A stretch of 64,000 nucleotides of DNA from Rhodovulum sp. GTDB taxonomy: Bacteria; Pseudomonadota; Alphaproteobacteria; Rhodobacterales; Rhodobacteraceae. The stretch's first letter is position 1; each line of letters opens with the position of its first letter. The DNA is taken from assembly GCA_020637615.1 (NCBI GenBank), contig JACKKC010000003.1, positions 62,001 through 126,000 of the forward strand. Direction: 5' to 3'. Position numbers and translations under genes: made by a program. Below the pieces are notes generated by a model that had not been told where the DNA came from, made no database searches, and worked only from the letters and a program-made list of their open reading frames with translations. Below are positions 49,626-57,806 of this stretch, one piece after another.

Positions 49626-50893
49626 CCCCCGGGAGCGACCGCGTTCTCGAACGCCTGATGTCGCTGCATCCCAAGATCATCGACCTGACGCTCGGCCGGG
49701 TGGAGCGCCTGCTGGCCGCGCTGGGCCATCCCGAGCGGCGGCTGCCGCCGGTGATCCACGTGGCCGGGACCAACGGCAAGGGCTCGACCATCGCCATGAT
49801 CCGCGCCGGGCTCGAGGCGGGCGGCGCGCGGGTCCATGTCTATACCTCGCCGCATCTGGCGCGGTTCCACGAGCGCATCCGGCTGGCGGGCGAGCTCATC
49901 TCCGAGGAGCGGCTGCTGGCGCTGCTGGAGCATTGCGAGGAGGCGAACGGCGGCGCGCCGATCACCTTCTTCGAGATCACCACCGCGGCGGCGATGCTCG
50001 CCATGGCCGAGACGCCGGCGGACTGGGTGCTGCTCGAGGTCGGGCTCGGCGGGCGGCTCGACGCGACGAACCTGATCGACCGGCCGCGGACCTGCGTCAT
50101 CACCCCGGTCTCGCTCGACCACCAGCAGTATCTCGGCGACACCCTGCCGCAGATCGCCTTCGAGAAGGCAGGCATCCTCAAGGCGGGCGTGCCCTGCGTC
50201 GTCGGCGCGCAAGCGGCCGAGGCCTGGGACGCGATCGTGGCGCGGGCGGACGCCGTGGGCGCGCCGCTCGTCGCCGAGGGCATGGAGTGGCAGGTGTGGG
50301 AGGAACACGGCCGGCTCGCCTTCCAGGACGGCGCGGGGCTGATCGACCTGCCGCTGCCGGGGCTGATCGGGCGGCACCAGGTGGAGAACGCCGGCATGGC
50401 GCTCGCCGTGCTGCGCGGGCTCGGGGCCGGCGAAGCGGGCTGTGCCGCGGCCATGACCGGGGCGGTCTGGCCGGCGCGGCTGCAGCGGCTGCGCCACGGG
50501 CCGCTGGTGGAGGCCGCGGGGGCGGCGGAGCTCTGGCTCGACGGCGGCCACAATCCGGCCGCAGGCATCGCGCTTGCCGAGGCTCTGGGCCGGCTGCGGC
50601 CGCGACCGCTGCATCTGGTCTGCGGCATGCTCAACACCAAGGACGTGGCGGGCTTCCTCGCACCGCTGGCGGTGTGCGCTGAAGATCTCGCGGGCGTCGA
50701 CATTCCCGGCGAGGCGGCGACGCTGCGCGCCGACCAGACCGTCGCGGCGGCGGCGGCCGCGGGGCTCCGGGCCCGCCCCGCCACCAGCTTGGCCGCGGCG
50801 GTGCGCGAGATCGCCTCCGCCGATCCCGGCGCGCGTATCCTGATCTGCGGCTCGCTCTATCTCGCCGGGCAGGTGCTGCGCGAGAACGGGTAA
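49622..50893 (+). CDS. folC: Bifunctional folylpolyglutamate/dihydrofolate synthase
   Basis: A 423-residue Mur-ligase-fold enzyme adding glutamate to dihydropteroate and folates. The ATP-binding P-loop is VIHVAGTNGKGSTIAMIRAG, followed by the TSPHLARFHERIRL folate segment, and later DGGHNPAAGIALAEAL at the C-terminal domain. The GVPCVVGAQ and GLIGRHQVENAGMALAVL blocks are also as expected. Translation is coupled to accD through a four-base overlap. Confidence 0.94.
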   Translation: MTPGSDRVLERLMSLHPKIIDLTLGRVERLLAALGHPERRLPPVIHVAGTNGKGSTIAMIRAGLEAGGARVHVYTSPHLARFHERIRLAGELISEERLLALLEHCEEANGGAPITFFEITTAAAMLAMAETPADWVLLEVGLGGRLDATNLIDRPRTCVITPVSLDHQQYLGDTLPQIAFEKAGILKAGVPCVVGAQAAEAWDAIVARADAVGAPLVAEGMEWQVWEEHGRLAFQDGAGLIDLPLPGLIGRHQVENAGMALAVLRGLGAGEAGCAAAMTGAVWPARLQRLRHGPLVEAAGAAELWLDGGHNPAAGIALAEALGRLRPRPLHLVCGMLNTKDVAGFLAPLAVCAEDLAGVDIPGEAATLRADQTVAAAAAAGLRARPATSLAAAVREIASADPGARILICGSLYLAGQVLRENG

Positions 50894-50930
50894 CCGGCCC
50901 GCTGACCCGACCCGGCGACTTTGCGGGCGG

Positions 50931-51596
50931 TCAGAGGAGGACGCCCCACCAGCGCAGCGTCTCCCGGTAGTGCAGCTCGATGGCCGAGACCGCGGCCTCC
51001 GCGTCGCGGCGGGCCAGCGCCTCGATGATGACCAGGTGCTCGCGCATCGCCGGCACGATGCGGTCGGGCAGGAAGGGGCGGGTGTTCTGGATCACCGCGA
51101 TCCGGTCGCGGTTGACGTTGTAGGCGTCGCGGGCCAGCGGATTGCCGAGACAGGCCCCCAGGGCGTCATGCAGGCTGAGGTCGGTGACGATCGCACGCCG
51201 GGGCAGATCGGGGGTCATGGCGCGTTCGGCATCCTCTATCAGCGCCAGATGGGTCGCGCGCAAGGCCTCGAGATCCAGCTCCGCGCCGGTGCGCACCAGC
51301 CGGCGCGCGCCCTCCGAATCCAGGAGCGCGCGCAGATCGAGGCAGTCCCGGGTCGTCTCCGGACCGGCGCCCATCACCAGGACGCCGCGCTTGGGCAGGA
51401 TGTCCACCAGCCCGCGGGCATCGGCTCGCTTGACCGCCTCGCGCGTGGCGGCGAGCGGCAGGTCGAGCACCTCGACCAGTTCCGGCATCGAGACGAACTG
51501 GCTGCTGCGCAGCTCGCCGGAGCGCAGCAGCTCGATCAGCCGGGCATAGGCCTGATCGGCCAGCAGCGCATCACCGACTCGCGCTTCCCTGTTCAT
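50931..51596 (-). CDS. GntR-family (FCD domain) transcriptional regulator
   Basis: A 221-residue regulator. The N-terminal winged helix (about 15-75) includes FVSMPELVEVLDLPLAATREAVKRADARGLVDILPKRGVLV. The C-terminal all-helical FCD ligand domain (about 85-215) shows the metal-type residues in TDLSLHDALGACLGNPL and MREHLVIIEALARRDAEAA. It is divergent from the NCS1 permease gene, with a palindrome in the gap, and most likely controls the permease-racemase-permease genes in response to a hydantoin, pyrimidine or related compound (inference). Confidence 0.87.
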   Translation of the reverse strand: MNREARVGDALLADQAYARLIELLRSGELRSSQFVSMPELVEVLDLPLAATREAVKRADARGLVDILPKRGVLVMGAGPETTRDCLDLRALLDSEGARRLVRTGAELDLEALRATHLALIEDAERAMTPDLPRRAIVTDLSLHDALGACLGNPLARDAYNVNRDRIAVIQNTRPFLPDRIVPAMREHLVIIEALARRDAEAAVSAIELHYRETLRWWGVLL

Positions 51597-51679
51597 CGAT
51601 CATCCTCCCTCGGCTCGATCTTCAAAAAGTCCCTGAAGGTCCTTCGCATGTTTCCGACCTGTATGTCTGATCAAATCCC

Positions 51680-51695
51680 ACGTAACATTTTACGT
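51680..51695. promoter_or_regulatory. Palindromic operator, likely for the GntR regulator
   Basis: ACGTAA-CATT-TTACGT is a perfect 6+4+6 inverted repeat in the 178-base gap between the divergent gntR and permease genes. Its position between the two start codons and its AT content suit an FCD-type GntR operator. I see no second copy upstream of the other permease. Confidence 0.6.
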
Positions 51696-51774
51696 AGCGC
51701 TTCAGAGGCTGAGATGCAAGGCCTCATCTGGGGGGCTGATCGGAACTGAAACCGGACTTGGAGGCATCGAAGGC

Positions 51775-53130
51775 ATGTCCACTGCACAAATTGAAGACCA
51801 AGCGGCCGCGGCCGCTCACGGCCACAAGGCCGCTGGCGAGGAATCCCTCGCTCCACAGCAGACCCGGATCATGGGTCGCTGGTCCTATCTCTTCGCATGG
51901 ATGGGCGGCTGCGTCTCGATCGGGACCTTCACCATGGGCTCGTCGATCGTCGGCATCCTGAACCTGACCCAGGCGACCGTCGCGATCTTGATCGGCTGCT
52001 TCATCATCGGCCTCGCGCTGATGATCAACGGCGCCGCCGGCTACAAGTACGGCATCCCGTTCATGGTGCAGGCCCGCAGCGCCTTCGGGTTCACGGGCAC
52101 CCGGTTCCCGGGCCTCGTGCGCGCCTTTCCGGCGATCGTGTGGTTCGGCTTCCAAAGCTGGATCGGCGCCGGCGCCCTGAACGCGATCTCGGTGCTGCTC
52201 TTCGGCTTCGACAACATCGTGTTCTGGTTCATCACGTTCCAGCTGCTGCAGACCGCACTGAGCGTGCTGGGCTTCCAGGGGATCAAATGGCTCGAGAACA
52301 TCGGCGCCGTCTTCATCCTCTGCTCGCTCGCCTACATGTTCGTCAACGTCATCATCCGCTTCGGCGATGAGATCACGAACAACCTCGTGAACATCGAGGG
52401 CACCTGGGGACTGCCGTTCTGGGGAGCGACGATGCTCTTCCTCGGCATCTACTCGACGATGATCCTGAACGTCAGCGACTACTCCCGGGAGCACGTTCAC
52501 GGATCGAGCCGCGGCCTGCTGACGACGATCTATGCGATGTCGATCGGTCCGGTGACGCTGTTCATGGGCCTGATCGGCCTGATGGTGACCGGCGCGACCG
52601 GCATCACCGACACGATCCAGGTGTTCTCGAGCGCCGTCGACAACACGCCGCTCCTGATCGTGACCCTGCTCTTCATCATCTTCGCGCAGGTCACCACCAA
52701 CGTCCTGAACAACGTGATCCCGCCGACCTACGTGCTCATGGACGTCTTCAAGCTGCCGTTCAGGGTCGCGACCGTGATCGTCGGCTTCCTCGCCTTCGCC
52801 ACCTTCCCCTGGAAGCTCGTCCAGGAAGAGAGCGCCGCCGGCCTGCAGCTCTTCGTGCAGACCTACTCGGCCTTCCTCGGTCCGATCTTCGCGGTGATGG
52901 TGGTCGACTACTACGTGATCCGGCGCCAGACCCTCGACGTCGAGAAGTTCTACGACGAGGCGGGCCCGTACAGCGGCGTGAACTGGGCCGCGGTCATCGC
53001 GTCGCTGATCGGCGCCGCGGTCGCGCTCACCTTCTCGTCGATCTCCTGGTACGCCAGCCTGATCCCCGCGGGCCTGACCTACTGGCTGCTTATGCAGCAC
53101 TGGGGTCCGGCGCAGCGTTTCCGCGCCTGA
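51775..53130 (+). CDS. NCS1-family nucleobase/hydantoin permease (first copy)
   Basis: A 451-residue NCS1 transporter (cytosine/purine/uracil/thiamine/allantoin/hydantoin family) with about twelve helices. A soluble N-tail of about 30 residues precedes TM1. Visible family blocks are FTMGSSIVGILNLTQATVAI, YKYGIPFMVQARSAFGFTGT and WFGFQSWIGAGALNAISVLLFG. It is likely sodium- or proton-coupled. The gene starts the run permease-racemase-permease and is divergent from the GntR regulator. The substrate is probably a hydantoin or related ring judging by the racemase next door. Confidence 0.85.
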   Translation: MSTAQIEDQAAAAAHGHKAAGEESLAPQQTRIMGRWSYLFAWMGGCVSIGTFTMGSSIVGILNLTQATVAILIGCFIIGLALMINGAAGYKYGIPFMVQARSAFGFTGTRFPGLVRAFPAIVWFGFQSWIGAGALNAISVLLFGFDNIVFWFITFQLLQTALSVLGFQGIKWLENIGAVFILCSLAYMFVNVIIRFGDEITNNLVNIEGTWGLPFWGATMLFLGIYSTMILNVSDYSREHVHGSSRGLLTTIYAMSIGPVTLFMGLIGLMVTGATGITDTIQVFSSAVDNTPLLIVTLLFIIFAQVTTNVLNNVIPPTYVLMDVFKLPFRVATVIVGFLAFATFPWKLVQEESAAGLQLFVQTYSAFLGPIFAVMVVDYYVIRRQTLDVEKFYDEAGPYSGVNWAAVIASLIGAAVALTFSSISWYASLIPAGLTYWLLMQHWGPAQRFRA

Positions 53131-53137
53131 CCCTCTC

Positions 53138-53158
53138 GCCGCCCCTTCACGGGGCGGC
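53138..53158 (+). terminator. Intercistronic hairpin between permease and racemase genes
   Basis: GCCGCCCC pairs with GGGGCGGC across a TTCAC loop, seven bases after the permease stop and 30 before the racemase start. It may reduce read-through or stabilise the upstream message; there is no T-tract. Confidence 0.5.
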
Positions 53159-53188
53159 CTCCCCAAGCCAGAACAAGGAAAGAACGAA

Positions 53189-53956
53189 ATGCGCATCAAG
53201 GTCATCAACCCGAACACCACCGCCTCCATGACGGCGAAGATCGGCGAGGCCGCCCGGTCGGTCGCGGCTCCCGGCACCGAGATCATCGCCGTCAATCCCG
53301 AGAACGGCCCCGTCTCGATCGAGGGCCATTACGACGAAGCCGTCAGCGGGATGGCGTTGCTCGAGGAGATCTACCGTGGCGAGGCCGAGGGCGTCGACGG
53401 CTACGTCATCGCCTGCTTCGGCGATCCGGGGCTGCTCGCCGCCCGGGAGGTCGCGACCGGCCCGGTGCTCGGCATCGCCGAGGCGGCCATGCATGCGGCT
53501 TCCTTCATCGCGACCGGCTTCTCGGTCGTGACGACCCTCGGCCGTACCAAGATCATCGCCGAGCACCTGGCCCACGCCTACGGCATGGACCACTTCTGCC
53601 GCGCGATCCGTGCCTGCGAGCTCGAGGTGCTGGCCCTGGAGGACGAAGGCTCGGATGCGCGCCGCATCATCACCGAGGAATGCCTGCGCGCCCGCGACGA
53701 GGACGGCTCCGGCGCGATCGTTCTCGGATGCGGCGGCATGGCCGATCTCGCCAAGGCCATCGAAGCCGACATCGGCATCCCGGTCATCGACGGCGTGACC
53801 ATCGCGACCAAGATGGTCGAGGCGCTGGTCGGATGCGGCCTCGGCACGAGCAAGCACGGCGACCTCGCCCACCCGCTTCCGAAACCCTACGCCGGCGCCT
53901 TCGCCGGCTACGCGCCCAAGCCACGGGTGCGCATCCACGAGACCAAATACGCGTAA
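53189..53956 (+). CDS. Aspartate/glutamate/hydantoin racemase family protein
   Basis: A 255-residue cofactor-independent racemase of the Asp/Glu/hydantoin group. The two catalytic cysteines are in DGYVIACFGDPGLLAAR and AIVLGCGGMADLAKAIE, and the N-terminus IKVINPNTTASMT is the hallmark of hydantoin/allantoin racemases. It would interconvert the two forms of a 5-substituted hydantoin or of allantoin. A ribosome site AAGGAAAGAA lies upstream. No hydantoinase or carbamoylase gene is in the window, so the downstream catabolic steps are encoded elsewhere or the role is different. Confidence 0.85.
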   Translation: MRIKVINPNTTASMTAKIGEAARSVAAPGTEIIAVNPENGPVSIEGHYDEAVSGMALLEEIYRGEAEGVDGYVIACFGDPGLLAAREVATGPVLGIAEAAMHAASFIATGFSVVTTLGRTKIIAEHLAHAYGMDHFCRAIRACELEVLALEDEGSDARRIITEECLRARDEDGSGAIVLGCGGMADLAKAIEADIGIPVIDGVTIATKMVEALVGCGLGTSKHGDLAHPLPKPYAGAFAGYAPKPRVRIHETKYA

Positions 53957-53987
53957 AATCGGCGCGCGGCCCGGAATTGCCGCTTCC

Positions 53988-54012
53988 ACGCTACGCCCGA
54001 TGGGCGTAGCGT
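53988..54012 (+). terminator. Strong hairpin terminator after the racemase gene
   Basis: ACGCTACGCCC (53988-53998) pairs perfectly with GGGCGTAGCGT (54002-54012) across a GAT loop, 31 bases after the racemase stop, followed by CTTGT. This is one of the most stable simple hairpins in the window. Confidence 0.75.
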
Positions 54013-54022
54013 CTTGTAAGAA

Positions 54023-54053
54023 CAGAGGCGAAGTGCAGCGAACTTCGCCTCTG
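54023..54053 (+). promoter_or_regulatory. Second strong hairpin upstream of the second NCS1 permease
   Basis: CAGAGGCGAAGT (54023-54034) pairs perfectly with ACTTCGCCTCTG (54042-54053) around a seven-base loop. It lies only ten bases after the preceding terminator and 33 bases before the permease start. It may be a second terminator, an mRNA-stabilising 5' structure or an attenuator controlling the permease. Confidence 0.6.
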
Positions 54054-54086
54054 GAATACCCCATAATACCAGCTGGAGAGACGAGA

Positions 54087-55559
54087 GTGACCGGGATGAA
54101 TTACGATATCGAAGTGCACGACGGGGAGCTATGGAACGAGGATCTCGCGCCCCTGTCGCCGGAAAAGAGGCACTGGGGTGCCTTCGAGATCTTCAACGTC
54201 TGGAACAACGACATCCAGAGCCTCTTCGGCTACACCCTGGCGGCGTCGCTGTTCATCTCATACGGGCTGAACGGGTGGCTGACCTTCGCCGCGATCGTGG
54301 TGGCCGGCTTCATCGTGATGTGGCTGGTGAACCTCACCGGGCGGCCCAGCGTGAAATACGGCGTGCCCTATCCGGTGATGGCGCGCGTCGCCATGGGCGT
54401 GCAGGGGGCGAAATTCCCGGCGACGATCCGCGGCATCGTCGCGATCTTCTGGTACGGGGTGCAGACCTATTTCGCCTCGACGGCGGTGGCGCTCCTGCTG
54501 CATTCGCTGTTCGGCGGGCAGGACGGGGCACAGTTCCTCGGCATGACGACCATGGGCTGGATCTCCTACATTATCGTCTGCGTCTTCCAGGTCGGGCTCT
54601 TCATGATGGGCATCGAATGGGTCGGCAAGTTCCTCAACTGGGCCGGTCCCTTCGTCTATGCGGTGATGATCGCGCTCCTGATCGTGATCTGGTGGAAGGC
54701 CGGCGGGGCGCTTCTGACCGAGGTCGGCAACATCTTCCAGTCGTCTGGCGAAGCGGAGCGCAGCACCGTGGCGAGCTTCATCGCCGTGGTCGGCACGATG
54801 ATCGCCTATTTCGCCGCGGTGGTGATCAATTTCGGCGACTTCTCGCGCTTCGTGAAGTCCGAGGGGCAGATGCGCAGCGGGAACTTCTGGGGCCTGCCGG
54901 TCTCGATGGCGTTCTTCTCCTTCATCGCGCTCTTCATCACCGCCGGCACCGTCGTGATCTTCGGCGAGAAGCTGACCAATCCGGCCGATATCGTCGATCG
55001 GGTGGACAACATCTGGCTGACGGTGATCGCGGCGATCACCTTCTTCGCGGCCACGGTCGGCATCAACCTCGTGGCGAACTTCATCCCGCCGGCCTATGAC
55101 ATCGCCAATCTCGCGCCGTCGAAGATCACGGCCAAGATGGGCGGCATCATCACCGCCGTGATCGCCTTCTTCATCGGCGCGCTCTGGGTGACGGTGATCA
55201 GCCAAATCGGCATCGCCGGCTTCGTGGACACGCTGGGCGCAGTGCTGGCGCCGCTCTACGGCATCCTGGTCGCCGACTACTACTTGGTGCGCAAGCGCAA
55301 GGTGAACCTGCAGGATCTCTTCACCCAGGATCCCTCCGGCGCCTATCACTACGATGCCGGCTGGAACCGCAAGGCAATCTATGCCTTCGCCGCCGCGGCG
55401 GTGTTCTCGGTGGCGACGGTCTGGGTTCCGGCGCTGGCCGCGCTCACCGGCTTCGGCTGGATCATCGGCGCGGCCCTGGGCGGGCTCTTCCACTACGTGC
55501 TGATGGGAGACGCCGCGCGGCGGGCGCACGACCGGTCGGATTCGGCCGGGTTCCACTGA
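54087..55559 (+). CDS. NCS1-family nucleobase/hydantoin permease (second copy)
   Basis: A 490-residue NCS1 transporter of a different subgroup from the first copy. The N-terminus has the family's NEDLAPLSPEKRHWGAFEIF followed by NVWNNDIQSLFGYTLAASLF, as in many uracil, allantoin or cytosine permeases. Later blocks include NLTGRPSVKYGVPYPVMARV and VINFGDFSRFVKSEG. About twelve helices are visible. I chose the GTG start six bases after GGAGAG rather than an ATG nine bases further in. It may share control with the racemase gene but is separated from it by two hairpins. Confidence 0.87.
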   Translation: MTGMNYDIEVHDGELWNEDLAPLSPEKRHWGAFEIFNVWNNDIQSLFGYTLAASLFISYGLNGWLTFAAIVVAGFIVMWLVNLTGRPSVKYGVPYPVMARVAMGVQGAKFPATIRGIVAIFWYGVQTYFASTAVALLLHSLFGGQDGAQFLGMTTMGWISYIIVCVFQVGLFMMGIEWVGKFLNWAGPFVYAVMIALLIVIWWKAGGALLTEVGNIFQSSGEAERSTVASFIAVVGTMIAYFAAVVINFGDFSRFVKSEGQMRSGNFWGLPVSMAFFSFIALFITAGTVVIFGEKLTNPADIVDRVDNIWLTVIAAITFFAATVGINLVANFIPPAYDIANLAPSKITAKMGGIITAVIAFFIGALWVTVISQIGIAGFVDTLGAVLAPLYGILVADYYLVRKRKVNLQDLFTQDPSGAYHYDAGWNRKAIYAFAAAAVFSVATVWVPALAALTGFGWIIGAALGGLFHYVLMGDAARRAHDRSDSAGFH

Positions 55560-55630
55560 CCCGCACTGCCGTGCCGGGCGCCCCTCGGCGCTCGGCTTGA
55601 CGCGCATCGGGCGAGCGGGCAAGAGGCTGG

Positions 55631-55658
55631 GGGCACTGCCGGAACGCCGGCGGTGCCC
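55631..55658 (+). terminator. Hairpin terminator after the second permease
   Basis: GGGCACTGCCGG pairs with CCGGCGGTGCCC over an AACG loop with a single T-G wobble, followed by TT. It lies 72 bases after the permease stop and before nnrS. Confidence 0.6.
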
Positions 55659-55701
55659 TTCTGTCGCCGGCCGTCCCGGCGACGCGCAGGGAGCCGCGCC
55701 G

Positions 55702-56949
55702 ATGCCGCCTGCCGACCGCACGAGGGGCGAGCCCTCCCCGTCCCGGGACCGGGTTCCGACGACCATGCAGCGCATGAGGGCCTGGCGCGGCCCGGCACTG
55801 CTCAGCTTCGGCTTCCGCCCCTTCTTCCTGATCGGCGGCGCCTATGCCGCGACGGTGGTCCTCGTCTGGCTGCTGGTGCTGACCGGCGCCATGGCCTCGC
55901 CGGGGGACTGGCCGCCGCTGGCCTGGCACGCGCATGAGCTGGTCTTCGGCTTCGTCCCGGCGGTGGTCGCGGGCTTCCTCCTCACGGCGGTGCCCAACTG
56001 GACGGGGCGGCTTCCGGTGGTCGGCTGGCCGCTCCTCGGGCTCGTCGCGGTCTGGCTGGCGGGACGCCTCGCCGTCGCCGCGGCCGGCCTGCTGCCCGGC
56101 GCCTTCGTGGCGGCGCTCGCCACCGCCTTCCCGGTGACGCTCGCGGTCTTTCTCGGCCGCGAGATCCTCGCCGGGCGCAACTGGCGCAACCTGCCGGTGC
56201 TCGGCGCGGTGATCCTGCTCGGGATCGCGCAGGCGCTCTTTCACGCCGAACTGCTGCAGGGCGGCGCCCCGGTCCGCGGCGACCGGCTCGGCATCGCGAT
56301 CACGGTCTTTCTCATCACCCTGATTGGCGGGCGGATCGTCCCGAGCTTCACCACCAACTGGCTCAAGCGCCGGGAACCGGGCGAGCTGCCGGTGCCGTTC
56401 AACCGGTTCGATGCATTCGTGATCGCGGGCGGCGCGCTGGGCCTCCTGCTCTGGGCGCTCCTGCCGATGGCACCGGGTCCGACGCGGGCGGCGGGTCTCC
56501 TCCTGATCGCAGGAGGCGCGCTGCACCTTGTGCGGCAGGCGCGCTGGCTGCCGTGGCGGACCGGCCCGGAGGCGCTGGTCTGGGTACTGCACCTCGCCTA
56601 TGGCTTCGTGCCGCTGGGCTTCCTTCTCTCCGGCGCCGGCGTGCTCAAGGCGGATTTCGGGCTGGAGATGGCCGGGCTCCATGGCTGGGCGGTCGGCGCG
56701 ATCGGGCTGATGACGCTGGCGGTCATGACCCGCGCGACGCGCGGCCACACCGGGCATGCGCTGACCGCGCCGCCCACGACGGTCGCCGTCTATCTCGCCG
56801 TGGCGCTGGCCGCACTCCTGCGCATCGCCGCCGCTTTAGTGCCGGGCTGGTCCGTGCCGCTGCTGACCCTTGCCGGCATCGGCTGGTGCGCGGGCTTTTT
56901 CGGCTTCGTCCTGCTCTACGGCCCGATGCTGATCCGGCGGCGGGCCTGA
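55702..56949 (+). CDS. nnrS: NnrS family haem-copper membrane protein
   Basis: A 415-residue, twelve-helix NnrS protein. The family pattern is LSFGFRPFFLIGGAYAATVVL followed by WHAHELVFGFVPAVVAGFLLTAVPNW; later GGRIVPSFTTNWL and MTRATRGHTG supply further conserved histidine and arginine positions. NnrS proteins bind haem and copper and are linked to nitric-oxide tolerance during denitrification. CAGGGAG lies eight bases before the chosen ATG (MPPADRT). No nor, nir or nnrR genes are in the window, so the link to nitrogen-oxide metabolism here rests on family knowledge alone. Confidence 0.9.
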   Translation: MPPADRTRGEPSPSRDRVPTTMQRMRAWRGPALLSFGFRPFFLIGGAYAATVVLVWLLVLTGAMASPGDWPPLAWHAHELVFGFVPAVVAGFLLTAVPNWTGRLPVVGWPLLGLVAVWLAGRLAVAAAGLLPGAFVAALATAFPVTLAVFLGREILAGRNWRNLPVLGAVILLGIAQALFHAELLQGGAPVRGDRLGIAITVFLITLIGGRIVPSFTTNWLKRREPGELPVPFNRFDAFVIAGGALGLLLWALLPMAPGPTRAAGLLLIAGGALHLVRQARWLPWRTGPEALVWVLHLAYGFVPLGFLLSGAGVLKADFGLEMAGLHGWAVGAIGLMTLAVMTRATRGHTGHALTAPPTTVAVYLAVALAALLRIAAALVPGWSVPLLTLAGIGWCAGFFGFVLLYGPMLIRRRA

Positions 56950-56958
56950 GGCCCGGTC

Positions 56959-57759
56959 TCACGCCTTCCGCGCCACCACGAGATGGATCGGCGCGGCGAA
57001 AGCAACGCTGCCGTCGGCCGCCTCGAAGCCGGCAAGCGCGTCGCGGGCGGCCTCCTGCAGGCGGGCGTATTGCGCATCGTCGATGGCGTCGGCGAGCGTC
57101 CAACCCCTGATGTCGGTATGCACCCAATCGGCGATAGAGGGGAAGCGGGCGGTTCCCGACAGAGTTTCCAGGGCGGCGCCGGGGATCTCCGCCGCCGCGA
57201 ACTCGGCGGCGAAACCCACCGGGTCTCCCAGCACGAAAGGCGCGCGCAAGCCTGCGGCGGTCTCGACGCCGAAGAGCCGCTCGAGCAGGGCGAGCATCGC
57301 GGCATAGCCCGGGGAATGCGCCACGTCGTCCCAGACCGTGACCACCAGCCGCCCACCGGGGCGCAGCACGCGCCACATCTGTCGCAGCGCCGCCGTGCGG
57401 TCCTCGAAGAACATCAGGCCGAACTGGCAGGTCACCGCGTCAAAGGCCGCATCGTCGAAGGGCAGGCGTTCGGCGCGGCCTTCACGCCACTCGATCCCGG
57501 GAGCGGCGCGGCGTGCCACTGCGAGCATGCCGGGGTTGCGGTCGAGCCCGACCACCCTGCCCTGCGGGCCGGCGCGATGCGCCAGCGCGCGAGTCAGCGC
57601 GCCGGTGCCGCAGGCGACGTCGAGCACCGAAGCCGCCGGCGCGACACGGGCCGCCTCGGCGGCGGGTGCGGCGAACTGGCCGAAGAGGGCCGGAATGAAG
57701 AAATCCTCGTAGATCTCGGCGGCCGCGGTCGAGACCTGGCCGGTCGCGGCGTCGTCCAT
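56959..57759 (-). CDS. Class I SAM-dependent methyltransferase (UbiE-like)
   Basis: A 266-residue methyltransferase. The SAM-binding motif I is SVLDVACGTGALTRALAHRA, followed by the acidic strand-2 end GLDRNPGMLAVARR and motif PFDDAAFDAVTCQFGLMFFEDR, as in Methyltransf_11/25 proteins. The acceptor is unknown; UbiE-type enzymes act on quinones, and many such orphans act on small molecules. It is divergent from the AraC-family regulator with only 47 bases between start codons, so the regulator probably controls it. Confidence 0.85.
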   Translation of the reverse strand: MDDAATGQVSTAAAEIYEDFFIPALFGQFAAPAAEAARVAPAASVLDVACGTGALTRALAHRAGPQGRVVGLDRNPGMLAVARRAAPGIEWREGRAERLPFDDAAFDAVTCQFGLMFFEDRTAALRQMWRVLRPGGRLVVTVWDDVAHSPGYAAMLALLERLFGVETAAGLRAPFVLGDPVGFAAEFAAAEIPGAALETLSGTARFPSIADWVHTDIRGWTLADAIDDAQYARLQEAARDALAGFEAADGSVAFAAPIHLVVARKA

Positions 57760-57806
57760 GGCGTGCCTCCATTGCTGCGTTGTCGCGTCACAGGCTATGC
57801 TCGGGC

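Noticed and set aside
55597..55701. In-frame N-terminal extension of NnrS
   Set aside because: It overlaps the terminator hairpin and is Arg/Gly-rich; the ATG at 55702 has a good ribosome site.
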